Source: Psychromicrobium xiongbiense
GTDB lineage: Bacteria; Actinomycetota; Actinomycetes; Actinomycetales; Micrococcaceae
Length of the DNA stretch: 64,000 nt
NCBI RefSeq assembly: GCF_030271165.1
Contig: NZ_JASSZH010000009.1
Location: 310,001-374,000, forward strand
Reading direction: 5' to 3'
Each line of letters starts with the position of its first letter. Within the stretch, counting starts at the first letter, position 1. This document shows positions 8,425-17,943 of the stretch, piece after piece. The notes beneath the pieces were generated by a model, which worked only from the letters and a program-made list of their open reading frames with translations, did no database searches and was not told the origin of the DNA. The translations under genes and the position numbers were made by a program.

Positions 8425-9222
8425 TCACACCATGTAATGAACGCCTGCCGCAGCCACGGAGACATTGCCGTCGAAGACCTCACGGGCCTCGGCCAACACC
8501 ACATTGGGTTCATTCCAGACGGGCAGATGGGTCAGCAGCAGCCGCTTCACTCCGGCATCCCGCGCGGCGATACCAGCCCGCCGTCCGGTCAGGTGCACCC
8601 CGTCAATGCCGTCATCGCGCCCCTCTTCGAAGGCGGCCTCGCAGAGGAAGAAATCCGCGCCGAGCGCCGACGCGATCAGACCGTCGCAGGTATCGGTGTC
8701 CCCCGAATAGCTAAGCACCACGCGTCGATCGAGGCCGGTACCGTCGAACTCCTCCACCTCCACCCGGAGCGCATACGCCTCTTCCATCGGATGAGCCACG
8801 GCATGAGGAGTCACGGTAAAAGGCCCGATCCGCACGGACTCTCCCTCAGCCCAGGAGGAGAAATCAAACTCTTCGCGCATCCCCGGCTCCGGATCCAGGC
8901 CATAGGCCGTCGCCAGCCGGTCCGCGGTGGCCTTGGGTCCCCAGACCGGAATACGCCCACGGTGCCAGCCCCGGGGGTTCCACCGGATGGCCACGTGAAG
9001 TCCACACAGATCCATACAGTGATCGGGGTGCAGATGGCTGAGCATGATGGCGTCGATGTCTTCCAGGTCCAGGTACTTCTGCACCGAGCCCAGGGCTCCG
9101 CTGCCCAGATCCAGTAGAATCCGCCAGGTGCGCTGGCCGTCATGAGCACTGAGCAGATAGCACGATGCCGGCGACTGCGGCCCGGGGAACGAGCCGCTAC
9201 AGCCCACGATGGTCAGCTTCAC
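8425..9222 (-). CDS. MBL-fold metallo-hydrolase, Rv1339-like
   Basis: A 265-residue metallo-beta-lactamase fold protein. The metal-binding motif SHLHPDH is at about residues 62-68, with further ligands in the [10 protein letters not shown] region and the final LLLTHLPVW segment. The M. tuberculosis homologue in the same position after murI (Rv1339) has been reported as a cyclic-nucleotide phosphodiesterase; by synteny and fold this gene is a candidate for the same activity, not proven by sequence. Its ATG overlaps the murI stop by 4 nt. Confidence 0.88.
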   Translation of the reverse strand: MKLTIVGCSGSFPGPQSPASCYLLSAHDGQRTWRILLDLGSGALGSVQKYLDLEDIDAIMLSHLHPDHCMDLCGLHVAIRWNPRGWHRGRIPVWGPKATADRLATAYGLDPEPGMREEFDFSSWAEGESVRIGPFTVTPHAVAHPMEEAYALRVEVEEFDGTGLDRRVVLSYSGDTDTCDGLIASALGADFFLCEAAFEEGRDDGIDGVHLTGRRAGIAARDAGVKRLLLTHLPVWNEPNVVLAEAREVFDGNVSVAAAGVHYMV

Positions 9223-10166
9223 CGAGCCAGCCCCTGCCCGGACGTAGCGGGAACGGCTGGTTCATACCCCACCTGGGCGTGCGCTGCGCGGAGCATCTCC
9301 GGGGTGATCCTGGCGAGCGATCCAGTGGGATAGTGGGCTGACACATGCGCCACATGCTCCACGGACAATACCTCCGGACCCAGGAACCGCCGGGCCAGAG
9401 TCTCAAAGCTCTGGGCGTTGCCGGTGGAGACGAAGCGGTGTTGCGGCGGCCAGTCGTCGGTGCGTTCCAGATCGTGTTCCAGCAGCGCCTTGTAGACGTC
9501 CTTTGCCGTTTCCTCCGCGCTGGAGACCAGCGTCACGCCATCGCCCATCACGTAGGAAATCACGCCGGTGAGCAGCGGATAGTGCGTACAGCCCAGCACC
9601 AGCGTGTCCACCTGGGCGGCCTTGAGCGGGGCCAGATACTCCTGAGCCGTCCGCAACACCTCCGGACCTGAGGTCACCCCGGATTCGACGAAGCGGACGA
9701 ACTCAGGGCAGGCGACGGCGGTCACCTCCACCTGAGGTGCTGCCGCGAAAGCGCCCTCGTAGGCGCGCGAACCCACGGTGGCCTGAGTGCCGATCACGCC
9801 GATCCGACCATTGCGCGTGGCGGCAGCTGCCCGCCGCACCGCCGGCTGAATCACCTCGACCACCGGGATGCCGTGCTTGAGGGTGTAGCGTTCCCGCGCA
9901 TCGGGCAGGACTGCGGCGGTCGCAGAATTGCAGGCGATCACCAGAAGCTTGACGCCGGAATCCACCAGCTCATCCATCACGCCCAGGGCATTGGCCCGCA
10001 CCTCGGCAATGGGCAGCGGGCCGTAGGGCGCATTCGCCGTATCCCCCACATAGAAAATCGATTCCTGAGGCAGCTGATCGATCACGGCGCGCGCTACCGT
10101 CAGGCCGCCCACCCCCGAGTCGAAAATGCCCACCGGCGCCTGCGGGTCCAGAAGAACCTCACTCAT
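9219..10166 (-). CDS. murI: Glutamate racemase
   Basis: A 315-residue protein that makes D-glutamate for peptidoglycan. [10 protein letters not shown] is at about residues 15-24. The two catalytic cysteines are present: Cys79 in ACNSATA and Cys193 in LGCTHYPLL. The C-terminus extends about 40 residues beyond many homologues. It overlaps DUF2017 upstream and the MBL gene downstream by 4 nt each, so the whole block from clpS is one operon. Confidence 0.96.
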   Translation of the reverse strand: MSEVLLDPQAPVGIFDSGVGGLTVARAVIDQLPQESIFYVGDTANAPYGPLPIAEVRANALGVMDELVDSGVKLLVIACNSATAAVLPDARERYTLKHGIPVVEVIQPAVRRAAAATRNGRIGVIGTQATVGSRAYEGAFAAAPQVEVTAVACPEFVRFVESGVTSGPEVLRTAQEYLAPLKAAQVDTLVLGCTHYPLLTGVISYVMGDGVTLVSSAEETAKDVYKALLEHDLERTDDWPPQHRFVSTGNAQSFETLARRFLGPEVLSVEHVAHVSAHYPTGSLARITPEMLRAAHAQVGYEPAVPATSGQGLAR

Positions 10167-10831
10167 CGGGCGCCCTCCCCGGGATCCGGCTCCAGGTCAA
10201 GAAGCTCCAGCATGGCCATCACCAGGGAATCGTGGATGGCCGCCACCAGGCGGAAAAGAGCCAGCAAGGACTCATTCTCCGCATCGTGATCCGAAGCGTC
10301 CCTCGCGGCCGGGTCTTCAGCCGCACCCTCCGCCTGGCCGAAGACGGTATCCATGGCCTCCGGGCTGTCCAGGCCGATCCGGGCGGCCAGGGTCAACCGG
10401 ATGCTGTTGAGCGCTTTCGCCAGAATCTCTGCCTGATTCGCCTCCAGATTCAGCTCCACCGGCTCGAGGAGCAGCGCTGCCGCACGTAGTGTGGCCACTT
10501 TTCCCTGGCGGACCGTGCTTTCGCTCAACCGCCGCCATTCGGCTGCAGCATCTGCGGCGGCATCGGCCTTTTCCTGACTGTCTTCAGCATCGTGAGGCTG
10601 CGTGATGCCGCTGGGGAGCAGCCATTTCAGCGCCAGATCGTGCGGCTCACCGGGGTCTTCCTGCCAGCCGACCAGTACCGCCAGAGGATCCGGCTCTGTG
10701 CCGTCCTGTCCAGGATCACGGGTCTGCAGCAGTTCAATCACCGCGCTGCAGAGTCCCTGCAGCAGATGGCGTTCATCCTCGCCGATCCGTCCGTGAATCC
10801 TCCCGCCACGGATCACAAAACCTCTAGTCAT
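10163..10831 (-). CDS. DUF2017 family protein
   Basis: A 222-residue acidic, mostly helical protein starting [14 protein letters not shown], typical of actinobacterial DUF2017. Function is unknown. It is always found next to clpS; here its ATG lies inside the last codons of clpS (8-nt overlap). That fixed partnership suggests a role with the ClpS/ClpAP N-degron pathway, which is inference. I used the start at 10831 rather than an upstream in-frame ATG that would extend into clpS. Confidence 0.9.
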   Translation of the reverse strand: MTRGFVIRGGRIHGRIGEDERHLLQGLCSAVIELLQTRDPGQDGTEPDPLAVLVGWQEDPGEPHDLALKWLLPSGITQPHDAEDSQEKADAAADAAAEWRRLSESTVRQGKVATLRAAALLLEPVELNLEANQAEILAKALNSIRLTLAARIGLDSPEAMDTVFGQAEGAAEDPAARDASDHDAENESLLALFRLVAAIHDSLVMAMLELLDLEPDPGEGAR

Positions 10832-11138
10832 CGCCGTCCTTGCGCACGGTGGCCTGGAGCCCATAGGAATGCATGGCCTGCACATCGGTCTCGGCCTTTT
10901 CCCGACTTCCGGTGGCCACCACGGCGCTGCCCGCATGATGCACCCGGAGCATCAGCTCCTCGGCGTCCTCAGCGGAATACTTGAAGTACGTCTGGAAAAC
11001 ATAGCTGACGTAGCCCATGGTGTTGACCGGATCGTCCCAGACCACCACCGACCAGGGCCGCTGCGCATTCTGCTGGGCCGCGGCATCGTGCTCAGCCGCC
11101 GTAAGGCTGCCTGCATCTGGCAGCGTACTGATGGTCAT
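10824..11138 (-). CDS. clpS: ATP-dependent Clp protease adaptor ClpS
   Basis: A 104-residue N-recognin adaptor that delivers N-degron substrates to the Clp protease. The motif DDPVNTMGYVSYVF and the later helix with LMLRVHHAG match the ClpS substrate-binding fold. It heads the operon clpS-DUF2017-murI-MBL. It is divergent from pncB with only 38 bp between starts; its -10 TAGAAT (11147-11152) lies 8 nt before the ATG, so its leader is extremely short. Confidence 0.95.
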   Translation of the reverse strand: MTISTLPDAGSLTAAEHDAAAQQNAQRPWSVVVWDDPVNTMGYVSYVFQTYFKYSAEDAEELMLRVHHAGSAVVATGSREKAETDVQAMHSYGLQATVRKDGDD

Positions 11139-11146
11139 AACCTCTT

Positions 11147-11152
11147 ATTCTA
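11147..11152 (-). promoter_or_regulatory. -10 box of clpS
   Basis: Minus-strand TAGAAT, 8 nt before the clpS ATG. AAGAGG between box and ATG could act as a very close ribosome binding site. The divergent pncB -10 box is only 12 bp away. Confidence 0.5.
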
Positions 11153-11164
11153 GGCGTCCCCGCT

Positions 11165-11170
11165 TAGAGT
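11165..11170 (+). promoter_or_regulatory. -10 box of leaderless pncB
   Basis: TAGAGT, then 6 nt, then the GTG at 11177 (an ATG follows at 11180). Back-to-back with the clpS -10 box, so the two promoters may compete. Confidence 0.5.
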
Positions 11171-11176
11171 GATGGT

Positions 11177-12535
11177 GTGATGTCGATCAACCCCACCCGG
11201 GATCTCCAACCCGGCACCCGAGCCCTAGCCCCTGTCAGCCTGATGACGGATCACTACGAGCTGACCATGCTGCAGGCTGCCCTGCGATCGGGCACGGCAC
11301 TACGCCCCAGCGTTTTCGAGGTGTTCGCCCGCAGGCTGCCGGAGGGCCGCGGCTACGGCGTGGTCGCCGGGACCGGACGGATTCTGGAGAACCTCTCCGC
11401 CTTCCGCTTCGGCGAAACTGAGCTGGAATTCCTTCAATCACGCCAGGTTGTCGATGCGCGGACCCTGGATTTCCTGGCGAACTTCCGTTTCACCGGCTCA
11501 ATGTACGGCTACGGGGAGGGTGAGGTGTACTTCCCCAACTCGCCGCTGCTGGTGGTGGAGTCCAGCTTCGCCGAGGCCTGCCTGCTGGAAACGTATCTGC
11601 TCTCCGTCCTCAATCACGACAGCGCCATCGCCTCCGCCGCCTCCCGGATGAGCGGGGCCGCAGGCAGCCGCCCCTGCATCGAGATGGGGTCCCGGCGCAC
11701 CCACGAGGAGGCCGCTGTGGCCGCTGCGCGCGCCGCCGTCATCGCCGGCTTCGCCAGCACCTCCAACCTCGAAGCCGGCCTGCGCTACGGCCTGACCACG
11801 CAGGGCACTGCCGCTCACTCCTTCACCCTGCTGCACGATTCCGAGCGGGAGGCCTTCGCCGCCCAGCTGGCGAGCCTGGGCAAGGACACCACGCTGCTGG
11901 TCGATACCTACGATGTCGTTGCCGCCGTGCGCACCGCCGTGGAGCTGGCGGGGCAGGAACTGGGCGCTGTCCGGCTCGACTCCGGGGATCTGGTGGCCCT
12001 GGCCCGCCAGGTCCGGGCCCAGCTGGACGAACTGGGCAATACCTCCACCCGGATCGTGGTGACCTCCGATCTGGACGAATATGCCATCGCTGCCCTGGCC
12101 GCCGCCCCGGTGGATGCCTACGGCGTCGGCACCTCGCTGGTCACCGGCTCCGGCGCCCCCACGGCCGGGATGGTCTACAAGCTGGTCAGCCGAGCGGGCG
12201 ATGACGGCACCTTCGTGCCGGTGGCCAAGGCCGCGAAGAACAAGGCCAGCGTGGGCGGCCGGAAACGCGCTCTGCGCCGACTCAACGCACGCGGGGTTGC
12301 CGAGGCGGAAGTGATCGGCATTGACCATGAACCGGCCGATGACGGCAACGACCGGGCGCTTATGCAGGACTTGGTGATCGACGGAGTGGTGCAGCCGGGC
12401 TGGACCGGACCGGAGGCCGTTCACCGCGCAGCCGAACGGCATCGTGCCTCCACCGCCGAGCTGCCGGGATCCTGGAAGCGGCTACAGCGTGGGGAACCGC
12501 TGATCCCCACGCTGTACGAAACTGACCCGGTATGA
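11177..12535 (+). CDS. pncB: Nicotinate phosphoribosyltransferase
   Basis: A 452-residue enzyme that converts nicotinate and PRPP to nicotinate mononucleotide in NAD salvage. The N-terminal TDHYELTMLQAALRSG and the GTAAHSFTLLHDSEREAF segment with the conserved histidine are family hallmarks, as is VRLDSGDLVALARQVR. Its stop overlaps the pncA start by 4 nt, so nicotinamide deamidation and nicotinate capture are encoded together. Confidence 0.96.
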   Translation: MMSINPTRDLQPGTRALAPVSLMTDHYELTMLQAALRSGTALRPSVFEVFARRLPEGRGYGVVAGTGRILENLSAFRFGETELEFLQSRQVVDARTLDFLANFRFTGSMYGYGEGEVYFPNSPLLVVESSFAEACLLETYLLSVLNHDSAIASAASRMSGAAGSRPCIEMGSRRTHEEAAVAAARAAVIAGFASTSNLEAGLRYGLTTQGTAAHSFTLLHDSEREAFAAQLASLGKDTTLLVDTYDVVAAVRTAVELAGQELGAVRLDSGDLVALARQVRAQLDELGNTSTRIVVTSDLDEYAIAALAAAPVDAYGVGTSLVTGSGAPTAGMVYKLVSRAGDDGTFVPVAKAAKNKASVGGRKRALRRLNARGVAEAEVIGIDHEPADDGNDRALMQDLVIDGVVQPGWTGPEAVHRAAERHRASTAELPGSWKRLQRGEPLIPTLYETDPV

Positions 12536-13173
12536 TCAGTGCGGATTCGGAGCAGGCTGGCCACACCGGGCACCAGGAACGCACCGCGACGGCGCTGATT
12601 GCGGTGGATATCCAGAACGACTTCTGCGAGGGTGGCTCGCTGGCCGTCAACGGTGGGGCAGCCGTGGCCCGCGGGGTCAAGGAGCTTCTGAGCAGCGCCA
12701 CCAGGGACTACGAGGCCGTGCTGGCAACCGAGGACTGGCACATCGATCCGGGCAGCCACTTTGCCCAGGCACCTCAGGCTCCGAATTTCATCGACTCCTG
12801 GCCCGTGCATTGTGTGGCGGGCAGCCCCGGGGCACAGCTTCACGCACCGTTGAGCGAGGCGGATTTCCAGGCGGTCTTCCGTAAGGGCCAGTTCAGCGCA
12901 GCCTATTCCGGCTTTGAAGCCCGTTCCATACAAGGCTCCGCACAGGGTTCCAGCCAGGAGCGGGGCCTGGACGAGTGGCTGCGGGCACGCGGAATCCAGG
13001 CCGTGGACATCGTGGGCCTGGCCACCGACCATTGCGTCCGTGCCACCGCACTGGATGCCTTGCAACACGGCTACCGGGTGCGCATCCTTACTGGGCTCTG
13101 CGCCGGCGTCGACGCCGAGGCTTCCCGAAGTGCGCTGCTGGAACTGGAAGCCACCGGAGCGATCCTCAGCTGA
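12532..13173 (+). CDS. pncA: Nicotinamidase
   Basis: A 213-residue isochorismatase-fold amidase that turns nicotinamide into nicotinate. The catalytic triad is visible: Asp26 (AVDIQNDF), Lys118 (FRKGQ) and Cys168 (GLATDHCVRATALDA). It is coupled to pncB by a 4-nt overlap. The convergent helicase gene ends 6 bp away with no clear terminator in between. Confidence 0.95.
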   Translation: MISADSEQAGHTGHQERTATALIAVDIQNDFCEGGSLAVNGGAAVARGVKELLSSATRDYEAVLATEDWHIDPGSHFAQAPQAPNFIDSWPVHCVAGSPGAQLHAPLSEADFQAVFRKGQFSAAYSGFEARSIQGSAQGSSQERGLDEWLRARGIQAVDIVGLATDHCVRATALDALQHGYRVRILTGLCAGVDAEASRSALLELEATGAILS

Positions 13174-13179
13174 TGAGGC

Positions 13180-15000
13180 CTATTTGCGCCCGATGAACCA
13201 ACCCTGCAGCTTGGCGATCCGCTCCTGAAGCTGACTCTCGTTAGCCTGTGCTACTGCGGGCCCGCCGCACTGCTGGCGCAACTCGGTGTGTACCACGCCA
13301 TGCGGAGTCCCGGTCCGTGCCGACCAGGCCGAGACATTCCTGGCCAGCTCGGTCCGCAGGTCCATCAGCTGCCGGTGATCCGGCAGCGCCTGTGGCGCAG
13401 AGTCAGAAACCGAAGCAGTCCCCCGGGCCGCAGAGCCCTTCCGACGCCTGCTGAGCTGCTCCGCCTGCCGCTGCCGCAACAGCACCGATACCTGATCCGC
13501 GTCCAGCAGACCGGGAATCCCCAGGAAGTCCAGTTCTTCTTCACTGCCGATTTCTCCACCGGTACCGAACTCGCCACCATCGAACAGGACGCGATCAAAG
13601 GAGGCCTGGGATTCCAGCGCCTCAAACCTGGTTTTTTCCAGTTCTCCGGAGGCCTTCTCCTCACGATTGGCCTCCAGCATCTCAGCGTCTTCGGTGGCGA
13701 AGCCATCCGGTTCTGCTTCCGGCCGGTCCAGGGCGTGGTCACGCTCAAGTTCGAGCTCATTGGCCAAGGCCATCAGCTGCGGCACCGAGGGAAGGAACAC
13801 GGAGGCCGTCTCGCCCCGCTTGCGGGCGCGCACAAAACGACCCACGGCCTGGGCGAAAAATAGCGGGGTGGAGGTCGAGGTCGCGTACACCCCGACGGCC
13901 AGGCGCGGCACGTCGACCCCTTCGGAGACCATCCGGACCGCCACCATCCACCGCTTGTCCCCGTGAGAGAACTCATCGATCTTCTTCGAGGCACCACCAT
14001 CATCGGAGAGAATCACTGCCGGAGATTCACCGGTCAGTTTTTTCAGCTGACCGGCGTAGGCCCGGGCATCCTCGTGATCGGTCGCGATCACCAGGCCGCC
14101 GGCATCGGGCACGGAGCGCCGCACTTCGGAGAGTCGCTTGTCCGCCGCTGCCAGAACGGCCGGGATCCATTCGCCCAACGGGTTGAGCGCGGTTCGCCAG
14201 GCCTGGGCGGTGATGTCTTTGGTCACGGCGGAGCCAAGGGTCGCCGCCATCTCCTCACCGGCACTGGTCCGCCAGCGCATCTGGCCGGAATAGGCCATGA
14301 ACATGACGGGACGAACCACGTGGTCCTTCAGCGCTTCACCGTAGCCATAGGTGTAATCGGCTTTGGAGCGACGGATGCCGTCCTGATCCTCCTGATAGTC
14401 CACAAAGGGAATCGGCGAGGTATCGGAGCGGAAGGGCGTACCGGTCAGAGCCAGCCTGCGACTGGCTGGCTCAAAGGCCTCCCGAATACCGTCACCCCAG
14501 GACAGGGCGTCCCCAGCGTGATGGACCTCATCCAGGATCACCAGCGTCTTACCGGCCTCGGTTTTCGCCCGGTGCAAAGCTGGTTTGGACGCCACCTGAG
14601 CGTAGGTCACCGCCACGCCGAGGAAGTCCCGGCCGTGGCGGCCGTCGGCATTCTTGAAGTTGGGGTCGATCGCAATGCCCACCCGTGCGGCGGCATCGGC
14701 CCACTGACGCTTGAGGTGATCGGTAGGCGTGACGATGGTAATCCGGTTGACCTGGCCGGAGTCGATCATCGCACGCGCCGCAGTCAGCGCGAAGGTGGTC
14801 TTTCCGGCACCGGGCGTAGCCACCGCCAGGAAGTCCTGTCGGTTTCCGTCAAAGTAGCGATGCAGCGCCTCGGACTGCCAGGCGCGGAGTTTCTGTGCGG
14901 TTCCCCAGGCGGCCCGTTCCGGATATGCCGGAGAGAGGTTGCGTGCGGTGGTGTTCAGAGCAGGGTCTTGTGGGCCTGATCCGAAAAGCGTTTCTGTCAC
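13180..15000 (-). CDS. SF2 DEAD/DEAH-box helicase
   Basis: A 606-residue superfamily 2 helicase related to XPB/RadD-type enzymes. Walker A is ATPGAGKTT (about residues 61-69), motif II is DEVH (157-160), motif III is LTGTPFRS, and motif VI is QAVGRFVRARKRGE. A C-terminal extension of about 200 residues has no recognised fold. The GTG start has GGGAG 8 nt upstream. It lies 94 bp downstream of DUF3039 on the same strand, a pairing common in Actinobacteria. A role in DNA repair or RNA handling is likely; the substrate is unknown. Confidence 0.9.
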   Translation of the reverse strand: MTETLFGSGPQDPALNTTARNLSPAYPERAAWGTAQKLRAWQSEALHRYFDGNRQDFLAVATPGAGKTTFALTAARAMIDSGQVNRITIVTPTDHLKRQWADAAARVGIAIDPNFKNADGRHGRDFLGVAVTYAQVASKPALHRAKTEAGKTLVILDEVHHAGDALSWGDGIREAFEPASRRLALTGTPFRSDTSPIPFVDYQEDQDGIRRSKADYTYGYGEALKDHVVRPVMFMAYSGQMRWRTSAGEEMAATLGSAVTKDITAQAWRTALNPLGEWIPAVLAAADKRLSEVRRSVPDAGGLVIATDHEDARAYAGQLKKLTGESPAVILSDDGGASKKIDEFSHGDKRWMVAVRMVSEGVDVPRLAVGVYATSTSTPLFFAQAVGRFVRARKRGETASVFLPSVPQLMALANELELERDHALDRPEAEPDGFATEDAEMLEANREEKASGELEKTRFEALESQASFDRVLFDGGEFGTGGEIGSEEELDFLGIPGLLDADQVSVLLRQRQAEQLSRRRKGSAARGTASVSDSAPQALPDHRQLMDLRTELARNVSAWSARTGTPHGVVHTELRQQCGGPAVAQANESQLQERIAKLQGWFIGRK

Positions 15001-15093
15001 GTGTGGTGCTCCCGAGCAGGCATGAAAGAGCAGCCCGCCATGGTGTGGTGATGAAGAAGGTCCGGCTCAGCTCGTTGAGGCTGAGGAACCAGC

Positions 15094-15402
15094 TCATTGA
15101 TCCTTGTTACCGTCATCCTTCCCGGGACGCAGGCCATCGTAAATGGCCTTGCATTCAGGGCAAACAGGAAACTTATTGGGGTCGCGGCCAGGTACCCAGA
15201 CCTTGCCGCAGAGCGCAATCACCGGCTCCCCGCTCAGCGCGGATTCCAGAATTTTCTCTTTGCGCACATAGTGCGCAAAGCGTTCAGCATCGCCAGGTTC
15301 AAGCTGTTCGCGCTGTTCGGTGCGCTCCAGGGTCGCCGTGGATCCACCCGGGCCTTGCGGCATTCCGGGATCGTTGTCGAAGGGATCGGGAGGCATACTC
15401 AT
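15094..15402 (-). CDS. DUF3039 zinc-ribbon-like protein
   Basis: A 102-residue protein. The C-terminal half carries ALCGKVWVPGRDPNKFPVCP with Cys residues spaced like a zinc ribbon (ALC, then CPEC). It is the actinobacterial DUF3039 family, function unknown. Several in-frame starts exist; I chose the ATG at 15402 because TAGGAT precedes it by 7 nt, a leaderless arrangement. It sits directly upstream of the SF2 helicase gene, so the pair may work together. Confidence 0.88.
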   Translation of the reverse strand: MSMPPDPFDNDPGMPQGPGGSTATLERTEQREQLEPGDAERFAHYVRKEKILESALSGEPVIALCGKVWVPGRDPNKFPVCPECKAIYDGLRPGKDDGNKDQ

Positions 15403-15409
15403 ACCGTTC

Positions 15410-15415
15410 ATCCTA
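15410..15415 (-). promoter_or_regulatory. -10 box of leaderless DUF3039 gene
   Basis: Minus-strand TAGGAT followed by 7 nt and the ATG at 15402. Confidence 0.45.
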
Positions 15416-15478
15416 CCCAACTGTTATTGGTCAGGTGCCGGACGCCCGGTTCCGCTGAAGCGACGACCAGGCAGCGAT

Positions 15479-16261
15479 TCAGAGTTTCTGCCAGCTCGGC
15501 TTGTTGTTCCAGGTATGCCGGTAGTAGCCACCCAGGCTCAGCCCGGAGGCCGCTGCCTCGTCCACCAGGAAGGTCACGTGCGGGTGGAACTGCAACACCG
15601 AGGCGGGGCAGATCGCAGCGACAGGACCTTCGACGGCGGCCTTCACCGCGCTGGCCTTCCCGGCACCCGTCGCGATCATCACCAGATGGCGAGCGTCCAT
15701 GATAGTGCCCAGGCCCTGAGTCACCACGTGATGTGGTACCTCGCCCAGGGAACCGAAGAACCGGGCATTGTCCTGACGGGTCTGTTCCGTCAGCGTCTTG
15801 ATCCGAGTCCGTGAAGCGAGCGAGGAGACCGGCTCGTTGAATCCGATGTGGCCGTCTGTGCCGATCCCCAGAATCTGCAGGTCGATACCGCCAGCGGCCA
15901 CTATCTGGGCTTCATACTCGGCGCAGGCCGTGGCGATATCCTCCGCCGAGCCGTTGGGTGCACTGACCCGGGAGGGGTCAATGCCGACGCGCGAGGTGAA
16001 TTCGCGCTGCAGTACCTCCCAGTACGACTCGGGATGGCCGGCAGGAAGCCCCACGTATTCGTCCAGCGCGAAGCCGCGGGTCCGGCTGAAGTCCAGCCCT
16101 TCCTCGGCGTGCCGCCGGGCCAGTTCGTCGTAGATCGGCAGCGGCGACGACCCTGTGGCCAGACCCAGGACGGCCTCCGGCTTGGCGACCACCAGAGCCT
16201 CGATCGCGTCAGCAGCAAACCTGCCGGCCTCTTCCTTGTCCGAAAGGATAATAACTTCCAC
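15479..16261 (-). CDS. nagB: Glucosamine-6-phosphate deaminase
   Basis: A 260-residue enzyme that converts glucosamine-6-phosphate to fructose-6-phosphate and ammonia. Family motifs are LGLATGSSPLPIY, FALDEYVGL with the catalytic aspartate, and GIGTDGHIGFNEP. The GTG at 16261 gives the standard N-terminus (xEVIILSDKEEAG); a longer in-frame start has no homologous extension. It works after NagA, whose gene lies 10 kb away at 25685, so the amino-sugar pathway is split into two loci. Confidence 0.95.
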   Translation of the reverse strand: MEVIILSDKEEAGRFAADAIEALVVAKPEAVLGLATGSSPLPIYDELARRHAEEGLDFSRTRGFALDEYVGLPAGHPESYWEVLQREFTSRVGIDPSRVSAPNGSAEDIATACAEYEAQIVAAGGIDLQILGIGTDGHIGFNEPVSSLASRTRIKTLTEQTRQDNARFFGSLGEVPHHVVTQGLGTIMDARHLVMIATGAGKASAVKAAVEGPVAAICPASVLQFHPHVTFLVDEAAASGLSLGGYYRHTWNNKPSWQKL

Positions 16262-16371
16262 GCAGTCCTGCCTTTCCGAGAAAAACCTGGGCCAACCGGC
16301 CAGAGTCCATTCTCCGGCACGTCGCACCAAATACTCCAGCCAGCGTGCGAGTCGGGAGTTTTTTCGGGGCG

Positions 16372-17943
16372 CTATTTTTGTGCGCTCAATGAGGCGAAAA
16401 GTTCCGGAGCCCGACGATCGTAGATTCTTCCGCCCACGACCAGTCCGGTCACCATCAAAGCACCACCCAGCACGATGCCGACCGCCAGCGAGATCCAGCC
16501 CAGAATGATCTGATGCCCCAGTACCGCCATGAGAGTCAGAATGAGCTCAGGGAGCGCCAGCAGGGCAAGACCCAGCAGACCGACCATTTGCAGGAGCGCT
16601 ACCGCGAAATTGTTCCCTGGCCGGGATTTGAAGGGATTGTCACCGGGCGCCGGCACATTGAAGATCCACAGGGCGGAGGCCACCGAGCCGAGCCCCACAC
16701 CACTGAAAATAATGCCGAAGACCAGTCCGAGCTGCGCCGGGAACGTAGACCAGGCGCCGGTCAGTGCAGCACCCAGCGCCGCGTAGAGCAGCCCCAGGAT
16801 CACGGAGGGCACCATATAGGACACCGCACGGCCCAGACGATCCGCGAGTCCGGAGACTCCGGTGGCCAGATGCAGGGCGAAGGCGGTGTTGTCATAGGAG
16901 GTGTCTGAGGCCAGACCCCAGATCAACAGGTAGACAGCGATGGCGCCGGCAAAAGCCAGCAGACCTATCGACCCGCTGCGCAGCCCCGGTATCACCGTCA
17001 CCAGGGGCAGGATCGGTGCCACGACCAGGCTGCCCACATACCGTGGGTCGCGGACAAAATAGCTCAGGCTGCGCGCAGCCACCGCACCCCAGGGAGTGGC
17101 CGGGAACTGAGCAAAGAATCCGAGCTTCCCAGCCGCCCGCGCCTTGCTGGCCACATGCACCGGATTCACCAGAGCCCGGGCAAGACTCAGCTTCCAGAGC
17201 CAGGCAAGCAATGCGGCGGTCACCACAGCGATCAGGAATTTAAGTCCGGCGGCGCCCCAGGCCCCTCGGGCAATATCCGCGGGAACGGACCAGGGTGCAC
17301 CCAGAGGGGTGTAGGAGAGCGCCTGCGCAAAGCCTGGCAGGAACTGCCCCAGGTCACGGATCCCCTGCATGGTTCCGGTGATGATCGGGCCCAGAAACAT
17401 CAAAGGAATGAGCAACACCAAAAAGCTGAGGTCGCGGAACTTCCGGGAGCCACCCAGATTGCTGCTCAGCGAGGTGAAGGCCCGCGAGCCCAGCACGCAG
17501 ATCGCCACACCGATCAGGCCGCAGAGCAGGGCAGCCACGGCCGATAGGGGATTCCGGATCCAGGTCAGCGCCGTCGCCAGGGCTGCGATCAGCGTGATCG
17601 CCCCAGGGACACCTACCAGCGCAGCGAGGCCCAGCCCGGTCAGCAGGCTCGGCATCGGTACCGCAAACGTGACAAAACGCCCCGGGTCAAGAGTCATGTC
17701 CAAGCCTGCGGTAAAGATTGGGACGACCAGCCAGCCCAGGATCAGCGCGGATCCGGCCAGCACCACGGCGGTGCCTGCAAGATCGAGCGGAGCAAAGGCC
17801 AGTCCCGCCAGGCCGGCCACCGCCAGAACCAGAACGCCAAGGCCGTACACCGCGGCAATGATGAGCCCCACCAGCTGCCCAGTACTCCGCTTCAACGAAT
17901 TACGCAGAATGGCGAACTTCAGTCTGACGAGGTCCGCAACCAT
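16372..17943 (-). CDS. ABC transporter permease, large membrane subunit
   Basis: A 523-residue polytopic membrane protein with about 12-14 hydrophobic segments in two halves joined by a basic loop (about residues 255-285). It starts MVADLVRLKFAILRNSL, an amphipathic lead-in common to ABC-2-type export permeases. The start overlaps the 3' end of the ATPase gene by 25 nt, so the two are co-translated. The substrate is unknown. Confidence 0.88.
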   Translation of the reverse strand: MVADLVRLKFAILRNSLKRSTGQLVGLIIAAVYGLGVLVLAVAGLAGLAFAPLDLAGTAVVLAGSALILGWLVVPIFTAGLDMTLDPGRFVTFAVPMPSLLTGLGLAALVGVPGAITLIAALATALTWIRNPLSAVAALLCGLIGVAICVLGSRAFTSLSSNLGGSRKFRDLSFLVLLIPLMFLGPIITGTMQGIRDLGQFLPGFAQALSYTPLGAPWSVPADIARGAWGAAGLKFLIAVVTAALLAWLWKLSLARALVNPVHVASKARAAGKLGFFAQFPATPWGAVAARSLSYFVRDPRYVGSLVVAPILPLVTVIPGLRSGSIGLLAFAGAIAVYLLIWGLASDTSYDNTAFALHLATGVSGLADRLGRAVSYMVPSVILGLLYAALGAALTGAWSTFPAQLGLVFGIIFSGVGLGSVASALWIFNVPAPGDNPFKSRPGNNFAVALLQMVGLLGLALLALPELILTLMAVLGHQIILGWISLAVGIVLGGALMVTGLVVGGRIYDRRAPELFASLSAQK

